DNA from: Flavobacteriales bacterium
GTDB taxonomy: Bacteria; Bacteroidota; Bacteroidia; Flavobacteriales; UBA7430
NCBI GenBank assembly: GCA_022425195.1
Contig: JAKMFX010000001.1
Location: 1 to 55,573 of the forward strand
Length of the DNA: 55,573 nt
Direction of reading: 5' to 3'
The first letter of the stretch is position 1. Each line of letters starts with the position of its first letter. Below are positions 7,785 to 16,215 of this stretch, one piece after another. The translations under genes were made by a program, and so were the position numbers. The notes beneath the pieces were generated by a model that saw only the letters and a program-made list of their open reading frames with translations, had not been told where the DNA came from and did not search any database.

Positions 7785-9317
7785 TTATTTTTTTATGGTT
7801 TTTAAAGCGCGATCAATTCTTTTTAAGACTTCCTCTTTTCCGAGAAGTGCAGCAATTTCGTTCATCGACGCTCCCGCGCCCAGGCCTGTTACTGAGACTC
7901 GAAAGGCAGGCATTACAGCGCCAAACCCCAAGCCCTTTTCTTCCAGAAAACCCTTGAAGCATGCCCCGATACTATCCGCGTCAAAACTGCCTAGATTGTC
8001 GAGTAAGTTTCGCAACTCCGTGATAATTTCAGGCGTTTGATCTTTCCATTTTTTCTTAATGGTTTTTTCGTCATAAGATAAAGGCGCCTCAAAGAAGTAT
8101 CGACCCTCTTTTAAGATGTCCTCTACAAAGGTAGCTCGCTCCTTCATTAACTCGCACACCTGAGCAATATAATTGTCCGCAGCATCAAGCTGGGCACTTT
8201 TTAGGAAGGGTTTCAATTGGGGGGCAAGCTGCGCTCCTGATTGCATGCGAAGATATTGTTGATTAAACCAATTGGTTTTATCAAAATCAAATTTAGCCCC
8301 TGCCCTACCAACGCGATCAAGAGAAAACGCCTCAATCAACTCGTCCATGGAAAATAACTCTTGAGTGGTGCCAGGGTTCCACCCTAAAAAAGCCAACATA
8401 TTATTAAAAGCTTCAGGGTAATATCCTCGCTCCCTATATCCAGAGGACTTTTCTCCCGTTTCGGGGTTGGTCCAGTTGGTTGGAAAAACAGGAAAGCCAA
8501 GACGGTCACCGTCTCGCTTAGAAAGCTTTCCATTTCCATCGGGCTTCAGGATTAGAGGCAGGTGAGCAAATTGTGGCATCTGGTCAGCCCAGCCCAGGTA
8601 TAAGTATAGCAAGACGTGAAGAGGTGCAGAAGGAAGCCACTCCTCCCCTCGGATCACATGTGAAATGTTCATTAGGTAGTCATCTACAACATTTGCTAGG
8701 TGATAGGTAGGCATACCATCAGATTTGAACAACACCTTGTCGTCTAAATTATTCGTGTTTACACTCACCCACCCGCGGATGATATCTTCAAATTTCACAT
8801 CCTCATTTCGAGGCATTTTTATCCGAATGACATGTTTTTCATTTGCCTCTAAACGCCTTTGTACTTCTTCTGCAGGAAGTGTCAATGAATTTTTCATTCC
8901 ACTTCGCGTCACGGCATTGTATTGTGGTGAAGCAACTCCTGCAGCTTTCATGCGATCACGCATTTCGGTCAATTCTTCGGGGGTGTCAAAAGCATAGTAG
9001 GCCTTACCCGATGCAACCAGCTGGTCTGCGTATTGTTTGTAGATAGGTTTGCGCTCAGACTGTCTGTAAGGACCGTTCTCTCCGCCCACAGAAGCACCCT
9101 CGTCGACGCCCATCTGACACCAGTTTAAGGCGTCCACGATGTATTCTTCGGCCCCAGAAACATAACGAGACTGATCGGTATCTTCAATGCGAAGCAAGAA
9201 ATCACCACCGTGTTTTTTCGCAAAAAGATAATTGTATAAAGCGGTTCTAACACCACCCATATGTAGTGGTCCAGTTGGGCTGGGGGCAAATCGAACTCTT
9301 ACGCGTCGTTCTTTCAT
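7785..9317 (-). CDS. gltX: Glutamyl-tRNA synthetase
   Basis: Class I aminoacyl-tRNA synthetase charging tRNA-Glu. The 510-residue product has the HIGH-type motif PTGPLHMGG (H19) and the KMSKS-type motif GKLSKRDG (264-268). Also visible are the family segments RIEDTDQSRYV and VIRGEEWLPSAPLH. An extra segment of about 25 residues follows KLSKRDGDRLG (FPVFPTNWTNPETGEKSSGY); I recall similar insertions in Bacteroidota homologues but could not check. The cell also encodes gatA, fitting indirect charging of Gln and/or Asn tRNAs, in which GltX may be non-discriminating. folB follows directly. Confidence 0.96.
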   Translation of the reverse strand: MKERRVRVRFAPSPTGPLHMGGVRTALYNYLFAKKHGGDFLLRIEDTDQSRYVSGAEEYIVDALNWCQMGVDEGASVGGENGPYRQSERKPIYKQYADQLVASGKAYYAFDTPEELTEMRDRMKAAGVASPQYNAVTRSGMKNSLTLPAEEVQRRLEANEKHVIRIKMPRNEDVKFEDIIRGWVSVNTNNLDDKVLFKSDGMPTYHLANVVDDYLMNISHVIRGEEWLPSAPLHVLLYLYLGWADQMPQFAHLPLILKPDGNGKLSKRDGDRLGFPVFPTNWTNPETGEKSSGYRERGYYPEAFNNMLAFLGWNPGTTQELFSMDELIEAFSLDRVGRAGAKFDFDKTNWFNQQYLRMQSGAQLAPQLKPFLKSAQLDAADNYIAQVCELMKERATFVEDILKEGRYFFEAPLSYDEKTIKKKWKDQTPEIITELRNLLDNLGSFDADSIGACFKGFLEEKGLGFGAVMPAFRVSVTGLGAGASMNEIAALLGKEEVLKRIDRALKTIKK

Positions 9318-9480
9318 GGTCTTGAAAACAAATTAAGTACGCGAAATTACAAATTATTAAGCGTACGCCTTCATAATACAACTTGAAATTGCCCTTTTTC
9401 CAGCCGTATTCTCAATAGAGTGAGCATTTCAGAAAGAAACACACCTGACTTGAGTAGACCCTATTAAACTAAGGATAATA

Positions 9481-12400
9481 ATGTATTTTTACCACATGCA
9501 AGAAGAGTATTCAATATTGATTGAGAAGCTTAGGTCTTTTGTGAGAAAGTACTATCAGAATCTTTTGATACGGGGGCTAATCCTTTGTTTTAGTAGCCTA
9601 TCCATCGCGATTATTCTGTTTGCGGTTTTGGAGTACTTCGGAAACTTCGGCGTCCTCACCAGAACCTTCCTGTTTTGGCTTTTTGCAATCTTGTCAGGAG
9701 CCTTGTTTTTCCTTTTTGTGTTTATCCCCATCTTGAGGCTTGCAAGACTAACAAGACAATTGACAGACGATGAGGCAGCAAAGATCATAGGGAGGCATTT
9801 TCCCGAGGTTGAAGATCGATTGCTGAACGTTTTACAGCTTAAAAAGCAAAATAACGGGAATCTACCACTACTTGAAGCAAGCATTAAGCAAAAGGCCTCG
9901 GGGTTAAGACCCATTCCCTTCCTAAAGGCGGTTGATTTTTTTGAGAATAAGCGATACCTTAAGTACACCCTTATTCCGGTAGTCATTATTTGCGCACTTT
10001 ATCTTTCAGGAAAGGTGTCGATAATAACGGAGAGCTCTGCTAGAATTATAGACCATCAAACTGAATACACGCCCCCTAAGCCCTTTGAGGTTCACCTGTC
10101 AAATGACAGGCTTGAATGTGTTCAGCATCAAGATTTTTTGTTGGAGATACAGATCACGGGAACAGAAATACCCGCGAATGCTTTTGTAGAGCGAGGAGGC
10201 TTGTCCATCAAAATGAAAAAAAAGCAGAACCATGCCTTTGAGCATGTCTTTAGAAATGTTCAAAAAACGGAAAACTTTGTACTTAATGTGGGTGGGGTAA
10301 AGTCAAAAGAATACCGTTTAAATGTTTTGGCAGCCCCGTCGATAAGTCGATTTTATTTAGACATAGACTACCCTCACTACACTGAAATTCTAGATGAAAA
10401 GATCACTAATATTGGGGAGGTTGTTGTCCCTGAAGGTACTCGCCTATCTTGGTCTTTACATACTGAAAACGCCAATTCTATTGCTGTGATTTGGGGCGCT
10501 GAGAAACTACAGGCAAGCCAGGGTTCAGGGGGTCAATTTTCCTTTTCCCGCAAAGCGACAAAGTCATTGAGCTATGTTTTGGTTCCCTCAAACAATCGCG
10601 TAAGCTCCAGTGACTCTATGGGTTATCAGCTTAAAGTTCTAAAGGACGGCTTTCCATTAATTAGCGCTCAAGAAGTCATAGACTCCACCTCTTCAAAGAC
10701 CCACTACTTTAGGGGGGAGATAAGTGATGATTACGGGTTCAACAAGCTACAGTTTAGGGTGAAAAAGCAAAACAATAATTGGGACAGCATTGTGCCGATT
10801 AAGTTCGACAAAGCACTAAACCAGGCGAGCTTCTTTTTTGTCTTTGACAGAGCGTCAATCCCTATTCAGGGGGGCGACTTGTTGGAGTACTATTTTGAGG
10901 TGTTCGACAATGATGCCGTCAATGGGTCAAAAAAGACAAAGAGCAAAATTTTTGATTTTCAAGCACCTACACGAGACGAGCTACTAGAGGAGCATGCCCA
11001 AACAACAGAGAAATTAAAAGACCAATTGAGTGAGAATGTATTGTTGGCAAAGGAACTTCAACGAGATTTGGAGAAGCTACAAAAGACTTTGTTGAGCAAG
11101 CAAAACATGACTTGGGAAGATCAAGAGTTTGTTAACGAGGTCTTGGAAAAACAAAAAAAATTAGAAAAAAACATACAGCAAATTTCTCAAAAAAATAAGC
11201 AGAAGAATGCGATGATGAGTGATTTTACCGATCAGGACAAACGAATCTTAGAGAAGCAGAAGCAGTTAGAAGAATTGATGGATGATTTGATGTCTGATGA
11301 GCTTCGTGAACTATTTGAAGAAATGGACAGTCTTGCTGAAGAGATGAGCACAGATGAGTGGATGGATAAGTTAGAAGAGCTGCAGCTGAGTAATGAAGAC
11401 CTTGAAAGGGAGCTTGATAGAAATTTAGAAATGCTTAAAAAGGTGGAGTTTGAGCAAGCCCTAGAAGAGTCTATGGATAAATTAGAGCAAATTAAATCCA
11501 AGCAAGAACAGTTAAGCAAGAGCAAGAAAGCGCCTGAGGAGTTGGCCGAGGAGCAGAAAAAGATAAATAATGCTTTTGATGAGTTGAAGGAGAAGCTTGC
11601 CGGGCTTCATCAAAAGAACAAAGACCTAGAGAGGTCTCAAGATTTGTCTGAGCTTGGTGAACTCGAGGAGCTCATTGATCAAAAGCTGAAAGAAAACCTT
11701 GATAACCATCAAAATAATAAGCGAAAAAAGGCCCAACAATCTCAAAGGGAATCGATAGATCTGATGGAGCAGGCGCTTGCCGAGATGAAAGAATCTCAAG
11801 CACAGAGCCTTGATCAAAGCCCGCCTGAAGACATGGACGCTTTGCGACAGATTTTAGAAAACCTGATTGACTTGTCCCTTCAGGAGGAGGCGCTTTTAGA
11901 AGCTCTTTCCCAAACCCACAAGAATGACCCTAATTACGTGTCTATTGTACACTGGCAAAACAAGCTAAGTGACGACTCGAAAATTTTAGAGGACTCTCTT
12001 TACGCACTTAGCAGAAGGCAGGCCCAAATAAAAGCCACGGTTAATCGTGAAATCAATGCGATTGGCAGCAACATTCAAAAGTCGATTGCGCACATGGCAG
12101 AGCGGGAAACCCAAAAGGCGCTTGGGCGCCAACAACTGGTCATGACTTCTGCAAATAACTTAGCATTAATGCTAAGCGATATTTTACAAGCTATGCAGGA
12201 GGAGGCGGCAGAAGGCATGCCTGGAGATCAGCAATGCAACAAACCTGGCCCATCCAAGCCGACCCCCGGAGACCTCAAGAAAATGCAACAAGATTTAAAG
12301 GATCAGCTCGAGCGAATGAAAAATGGGCAGCAAAAGTCGCCCGGAGAAAAACCGGGGATGTCGCAATCAAAATCCTTGGTAAAAATGATGCAGCGCCAAG

Positions 12401-12792
12401 AGCTGATTCGGCAACAACTAGAAAAACTGGCTGACGGAATGGGAGAACAAGATAATGGGAGCTTGGAGTCTCTTCAAGAAGCGATACGTCAGATGGAAAA
12501 GACAGAGGAAGATTTGTCTAAGAATCAGATATCAAACGAAACATTAAATCGTCAAAATCAGATCATCGAGAAGCTTTTAGAGGCTGAAAAATCGGATCAA
12601 GAACGCGGAAAAGATAAGAAAAGAGAGTCCAAAGAGGCAAAACAACTGCCACATCAGGTTAAGGATTTAATGAGTGATTATCAGCAAAAGAAAATGAAGC
12701 AAGCGGAGCTATTAAAAACAATACCGCCCGCTCTGAAGCCTTACTATAAAGAAAAAGTAAACAACTATTTTCGAGACCTAGACAAACACTAA
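9481..12792 (+). CDS. DUF4175-family membrane-anchored coiled-coil protein
   Basis: An 1103-residue protein of the DUF4175 type, whose function is unknown to me. Three hydrophobic segments lie at about residues 30-51, 58-85 and 160-177. A region to about residue 480 looks beta-rich and extracytoplasmic, with repeated FEVHLSNDRL-like and SRFYLDIDYPHYTE-like strands. The second half is extremely rich in Glu, Lys, Gln and Leu, consistent with long coiled coils. An alternative ATG at 9496 (MQEEYSILIEKL) fits the family start better, but AAGGA sits five bases upstream of 9481. The stop overlaps the ybeY start (TAATG), suggesting a DUF4175-ybeY-mnmG operon. A scaffolding role in the envelope is only inference. 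Confidence 0.75.
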   Translation: MYFYHMQEEYSILIEKLRSFVRKYYQNLLIRGLILCFSSLSIAIILFAVLEYFGNFGVLTRTFLFWLFAILSGALFFLFVFIPILRLARLTRQLTDDEAAKIIGRHFPEVEDRLLNVLQLKKQNNGNLPLLEASIKQKASGLRPIPFLKAVDFFENKRYLKYTLIPVVIICALYLSGKVSIITESSARIIDHQTEYTPPKPFEVHLSNDRLECVQHQDFLLEIQITGTEIPANAFVERGGLSIKMKKKQNHAFEHVFRNVQKTENFVLNVGGVKSKEYRLNVLAAPSISRFYLDIDYPHYTEILDEKITNIGEVVVPEGTRLSWSLHTENANSIAVIWGAEKLQASQGSGGQFSFSRKATKSLSYVLVPSNNRVSSSDSMGYQLKVLKDGFPLISAQEVIDSTSSKTHYFRGEISDDYGFNKLQFRVKKQNNNWDSIVPIKFDKALNQASFFFVFDRASIPIQGGDLLEYYFEVFDNDAVNGSKKTKSKIFDFQAPTRDELLEEHAQTTEKLKDQLSENVLLAKELQRDLEKLQKTLLSKQNMTWEDQEFVNEVLEKQKKLEKNIQQISQKNKQKNAMMSDFTDQDKRILEKQKQLEELMDDLMSDELRELFEEMDSLAEEMSTDEWMDKLEELQLSNEDLERELDRNLEMLKKVEFEQALEESMDKLEQIKSKQEQLSKSKKAPEELAEEQKKINNAFDELKEKLAGLHQKNKDLERSQDLSELGELEELIDQKLKENLDNHQNNKRKKAQQSQRESIDLMEQALAEMKESQAQSLDQSPPEDMDALRQILENLIDLSLQEEALLEALSQTHKNDPNYVSIVHWQNKLSDDSKILEDSLYALSRRQAQIKATVNREINAIGSNIQKSIAHMAERETQKALGRQQLVMTSANNLALMLSDILQAMQEEAAEGMPGDQQCNKPGPSKPTPGDLKKMQQDLKDQLERMKNGQQKSPGEKPGMSQSKSLVKMMQRQELIRQQLEKLADGMGEQDNGSLESLQEAIRQMEKTEEDLSKNQISNETLNRQNQIIEKLLEAEKSDQERGKDKKRESKEAKQLPHQVKDLMSDYQQKKMKQAELLKTIPPALKPYYKEKVNNYFRDLDKH

Positions 12793-13214
12793 TGGCGGAA
12801 TTAAGCATACAATATCATACAGAATGCGATTTTAGCTTTACGGACGCAAACAAACGCACAGCTTGGTTGTTAGAGATTGCGGAGAAAGAAGGCCGTAACC
12901 CTGAGTTGATCAATTACATTTTCTGTGATGATGAATACCTACACAAGATTAACCTTGAGTTTTTAAGTCATGACAACTATACCGATATAATCACTTTCGA
13001 TTATGGATTGGGCATGGATCTAGTTAGCGACATTTTTGTAAGCGTTGAGCGTGTCCAGGAAAACGCCAACGAGTTCAAGACCTCTTTTGACGATGAGCTG
13101 GATAGGGTTCTAGCGCATGGGCTGTTACATCTTTGCGGCTACAAGGATAAATCCCCTGAAGACCAGGCTTTAATGCGGGAAAAAGAGAATTATTACCTAT
13201 CTTTGCGTGCTTAA
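12792..13214 (+). CDS. ybeY: Endoribonuclease YbeY (rRNA maturation)
   Basis: Metal-dependent single-strand endoribonuclease needed for 16S rRNA 3' end maturation and ribosome quality control. The 140-residue length is typical. The UPF0054 signature appears as HGLLHLCGYKDK: H109 and H113 match the first two zinc ligands, but the third position is D119 rather than His. I believe this variant is common in Bacteroidota, and Asp can bind zinc. The start overlaps the previous stop by one base. A 7-bp hairpin (13217-13236) follows the stop. Confidence 0.93.
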   Translation: MAELSIQYHTECDFSFTDANKRTAWLLEIAEKEGRNPELINYIFCDDEYLHKINLEFLSHDNYTDIITFDYGLGMDLVSDIFVSVERVQENANEFKTSFDDELDRVLAHGLLHLCGYKDKSPEDQALMREKENYYLSLRA

Positions 13215-13216
13215 TG

Positions 13217-13236
13217 GTCTGGTCCGCCAACCAGAC
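13217..13236 (+). repeat. Small hairpin after ybeY
   Basis: GTCTGGT and ACCAGAC form a perfect 7-bp stem with a six-base loop, two bases after the ybeY stop. No T run follows, so this is at best a weak terminator, pause or mRNA-stabilising element between ybeY and mnmG. Confidence 0.4.
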
Positions 13237-13276
13237 AACACTAAGGTTAAGCCTTTGTAAATCAATGATTTAAAAA

Positions 13277-13292
13277 TGTTCCACGTGGAACG
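13277..13292. promoter_or_regulatory. parS-like centromere site 1
   Basis: TGTTCCACGTGGAACG contains a perfect 14-bp palindrome (GTTCCACGTGGAAC, 13278-13291). It matches the widespread ParB-binding parS consensus TGTTnCACGTGnAACA at every defined position except the last. It lies seven bases upstream of the mnmG ATG. A second copy overlaps the mnmG stop. No parA or parB is in the window, so ParB binding is inferred from the sequence alone. Confidence 0.75.
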
Positions 13293-13298
13293 GTGCAT

Positions 13299-15167
13299 AT
13301 GTTTCAAGAAGAGTACGACGTAATAGTAGTGGGCGCAGGACATGCGGGTTGTGAGGCTGCTGCCGCAGCGGCCAATTTAGGCGCGAGAACTTTATTGGCG
13401 ACCATGAATATGGACAACATCGCGCAGATGTCATGTAACCCTGCAATGGGCGGCGTAGCTAAGGGTCAGATTGTGCGTGAAATAGACGCTCTGGGCGGGT
13501 ATTCTGCGCTTGTTACCGACGAGACAATGATTCAGTTTAAGATGTTGAATCAGTCTAAAGGTCCAGCCATGTGGAGCCCAAGGGCTCAGTCGGATCGCAT
13601 GCTGTTTTCTAAAAAGTGGCGCATGATTCTTGAATCTATTAAGGGTCTTGATTTTTGGCAGGAAATGATCGTGGGCCTTCTTGTTGAGAACGGAGTGATT
13701 AAAGGGGTTCGAACAAGTTTAGGGCTCGAAATCAAAGCAAAAAATGTAATTCTTACCAATGGGACCTTCTTAAATGGACTTATACATATTGGAGAAAAAA
13801 ACTTTGGCGGCGGTAGGGCTGCCGAGCGACCATCTATTGGTATTACCAGCGATTTAGAGGCTTTAGGTTTTCAGTCTGGTCGGATGAAAACGGGTACGCC
13901 ACCTCGTGTTGATGGAAGGACTCTGGATTACTCTAAAATGGAAGAGCAGCCTGGTGATCAAAATATGGTCGGGTTTTCCTACATGCCTACTAAAAAACCT
14001 ACCAAGCAACGCTCTTGTTATATTACTTATACTTCTGAAGAGGTTCATGATGTTTTACGTACGGGCTTTGAAAAGTCCCCCATGTTTCAGGGAAGAATAC
14101 AGGGTTTGGGGCCAAGATACTGTCCGTCTATAGAGGATAAAATCACCCGCTTTGCAGATAAAAATAGGCACCAGATATTTGTGGAGCCCGAAGGCTGGGA
14201 CACATGTGAAATATACGTAAATGGCTTTTCAACTTCACTGCCAGAAGACGTGCAGATGGAGGCTTTGCAAAAAATACCAGGTTTCGAAAACGCAAAAATG
14301 TTTCGCCCAGGCTATGCCATAGAGTATGACTATTTCCCGCCAACACAATTGCAGCATACTTTGGAGACGAAGCTGGTTGAGGGGCTTTATTTTGCGGGAC
14401 AAATTAACGGAACCACTGGTTATGAGGAGGCGGGTTGTCAAGGCTTGATGGCGGGTATTAATGCCGCCTTGCGCAGTCAGTCTAAAACCCCCTTTATTCT
14501 TAGTCGCTCAGAGGCTTACATAGGCGTCTTGATTGATGATTTAATCACTAAAGGCACTGAGGAGCCCTACAGAATGTTTACTTCAAGGGCTGAATATCGT
14601 ATTTTATTGAGGCAAGACAATGCTGACATCCGGCTGACTCAGAAGGGGTTTGATTTGGGTTTGGCAAAACAGGAGCGATTAGACCGATTGAACAGCAAAT
14701 TAGAGTACGTTAAAAAAATTAAAAAGTTCTTTGCTGAAACTTCAGCAATTCCCGATGAAATTAACCCGATCTTGGAGTCACTTAAATCCTCTAAAATAAG
14801 TCAAAAGACGAAGTTAATACGTCTTTTGTCAAGGCCACAGGTTCGCTTTTCGGATGTAGAGAACACCGATTCGGTGCTTGGTTTTTTGCACGAAAACGGT
14901 GTGGATGGTGAGGCGATAGAGCAGGCTTTAATTCAAATTAAGTACAATGGGTATATAGATCGTGAGAGGGAGAATGCCGAAAAAATCACACGATTAGAAA
15001 ACATCTCTATTCCCAATGATTTCGAATATCAAAAATTAGCTTCCCTGTCTTCAGAGGCCAAACAAAAGTTGTCGTCGATACGCCCGAAGACCATTGCGCA
15101 TGCCGGTAGAATATCTGGAGTCTCTCCTGCAGACGTTTCTGTTTTGCTCGTATACATGGGAAGGTAG
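13299..15167 (+). CDS. mnmG: tRNA uridine-5-carboxymethylaminomethyl modification enzyme MnmG
   Basis: FAD-dependent enzyme that, with MnmE, installs the cmnm5 group on the wobble uridine of several tRNAs. The 622-residue product has the N-terminal dinucleotide-binding motif [11 protein letters not shown] (about residues 9-19), the family signature [22 protein letters not shown], and the second signature [18 protein letters not shown] chose ATG 13299; the frame opens at a GTG (13293) two codons earlier, which would place the start against the parS-like site. It ends in TAG at 15165-15167, inside the second parS-like palindrome. In many bacteria mnmG (gidA) is close to the replication origin, which fits these sites. 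Confidence 0.96.
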   Translation: MFQEEYDVIVVGAGHAGCEAAAAAANLGARTLLATMNMDNIAQMSCNPAMGGVAKGQIVREIDALGGYSALVTDETMIQFKMLNQSKGPAMWSPRAQSDRMLFSKKWRMILESIKGLDFWQEMIVGLLVENGVIKGVRTSLGLEIKAKNVILTNGTFLNGLIHIGEKNFGGGRAAERPSIGITSDLEALGFQSGRMKTGTPPRVDGRTLDYSKMEEQPGDQNMVGFSYMPTKKPTKQRSCYITYTSEEVHDVLRTGFEKSPMFQGRIQGLGPRYCPSIEDKITRFADKNRHQIFVEPEGWDTCEIYVNGFSTSLPEDVQMEALQKIPGFENAKMFRPGYAIEYDYFPPTQLQHTLETKLVEGLYFAGQINGTTGYEEAGCQGLMAGINAALRSQSKTPFILSRSEAYIGVLIDDLITKGTEEPYRMFTSRAEYRILLRQDNADIRLTQKGFDLGLAKQERLDRLNSKLEYVKKIKKFFAETSAIPDEINPILESLKSSKISQKTKLIRLLSRPQVRFSDVENTDSVLGFLHENGVDGEAIEQALIQIKYNGYIDRERENAEKITRLENISIPNDFEYQKLASLSSEAKQKLSSIRPKTIAHAGRISGVSPADVSVLLVYMGR

Positions 15168-15181
15168 TTCCACGTGGAACA
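15166..15181. promoter_or_regulatory. parS-like centromere site 2
   Basis: AGTTCCACGTGGAACA holds the same perfect 14-bp palindrome (15167-15180) as the site before mnmG. It matches the parS consensus except at its first base. It overlaps the mnmG stop codon. The two sites are 1889 bp apart and bracket one gene precisely. Confidence 0.75.
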
Positions 15182-15250
15182 AGGTCGAAAAAATGCTTTT
15201 ACGCGAAAGATAAGTCCAAAAGCGCCGCCTGCTGAATCACAATCAGAATT

Positions 15251-15361
15251 ATGAGTAAGTTGTCGAAGATTGTGAAAAGAGCGCTTAGAAGGCTTCTAGT
15301 GAGCCCAAAAAAGTCGAGAGAAACAAAATTTTATCCCATTGGGAGCCATCATTGTGTTTGA
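15251..15361 (+). CDS. Possible tiny basic ORF, 36 residues
   Basis: An ATG-to-TGA frame of 37 codons lies alone in the 234-base gap between mnmG and the next gene, which is convergent. The product starts MSKLSKIVKRALRRLLVSPK and is strongly basic with an amphipathic-looking N-terminus. No family is recognised and no clear ribosome-binding site is seen. It could be a real small protein, the remnant of a decayed gene, or chance. Confidence 0.2.
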   Translation: MSKLSKIVKRALRRLLVSPKKSRETKFYPIGSHHCV

Positions 15362-15401
15362 TTTCGCAAGATGAACCCGGTTGTTTCAGGTGATCTTATT
15401 C

Positions 15402-16154
15402 TTAGTCCAAATCAACAGGGTTGCTTTTCAGTTCCGAAAAGGAAACATCATCAATAAAAAAATGGGCGTCGCTGCCATCTTTTGCTGCAGAGATAAAACA
15501 AAGGCCGGCCAGACCGGAGTGTTCTGTTGGGGTTTGATTTTTTGACCCCTCTGACCAGGCCCAGTGAGTAAGTTCTTCCCCATCCAGAGATAGTATGGCT
15601 AGATCTTCGTCAATGTTTATGTTCACTTTTATCTCAAACCACTCTGCTCTAGGGTGGGTAAAATTCTTGTTTTGTGAGCCCCCCCCTACCGTCATGTGGC
15701 CGTGGCCAATTTTAGAAAACCAAAATTGAGCAGCCCAATTTGATTCATCCGACTCGAAGGCGTGTAGCACGTTAAAATAGGCCCCAGATCCTTGTTTTAT
15801 ATACATCCAAAACGACAGGTCCCAATGACCTGAAGAGAGGTTTCCTAGGGGTAAGACCACGTCAATGGTGTCGGCATCACTTTTGATCTTGATCGAATTG
15901 GGGGCCGACCGAGACACTTCGCTGCTGATCAAGGCATCTTCAGAACTACCAGGCTGGCGGTACCAAGTCGTCCAGACCCCCTCAGACTCTAGCCCGAGAG
16001 ACTCCTCCGCTTTATAGGCGTCAAAATTTTCTTCACCCTCAAATTTAGTCGTAATGGTGTCATCAGGTACAGCTAAATTATCTTTACCACAGGAAGACAA
16101 TATGACTGTAAAAGAGACGAGGAGACAAGTAACAATCGGGCAGATGTTTTTCAT
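15402..16154 (-). CDS. Hypothetical surface lipoprotein, paralogue of the upstream gene
   Basis: A 250-residue protein with a lipoprotein signal peptide and lipobox VILSSCGKD (Cys about 22). The body appears beta-rich, with motifs such as ESEGVWTTWYRQPG, HWDLSFWMYIKQGSGAYF, HPRAEWFEIKVNI and HFFIDDVSFSEL. These line up in order with equivalents in the adjacent 304-residue protein, so the two arose by duplication. The layout (FDAY opening, EIKVNIN strand, IDDVSF ending) suggests a jellyroll/LamG-like domain that may bind carbohydrate. That fold is inferred. Unlike its paralogue it is lipid-anchored and lacks the T9SS tail. Confidence 0.7.
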   Translation of the reverse strand: MKNICPIVTCLLVSFTVILSSCGKDNLAVPDDTITTKFEGEENFDAYKAEESLGLESEGVWTTWYRQPGSSEDALISSEVSRSAPNSIKIKSDADTIDVVLPLGNLSSGHWDLSFWMYIKQGSGAYFNVLHAFESDESNWAAQFWFSKIGHGHMTVGGGSQNKNFTHPRAEWFEIKVNINIDEDLAILSLDGEELTHWAWSEGSKNQTPTEHSGLAGLCFISAAKDGSDAHFFIDDVSFSELKSNPVDLD

Positions 16155-16215
16155 GGTATGGAAGGGGATTAAGTATTCTTGTGTATTTAGTAAAAGTAAA
16201 AAAAATACGCACAGC

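Noticed and set aside
11232-11525. 97-residue minus-strand frame rich in Ser and Leu
   Set aside because: It is the antisense shadow of the Glu/Lys-rich coiled coil of the DUF4175 protein.
13293-13298. GTG start for mnmG two codons upstream
   Set aside because: The ATG at 13299 gives the family start and leaves the palindrome outside the coding sequence.
13215-15400. Replication origin beside mnmG
   Set aside because: parS-like sites suggest origin proximity, but I found no cluster of DnaA boxes (TTATCCACA-like) and no dnaA, so an origin cannot be called here.
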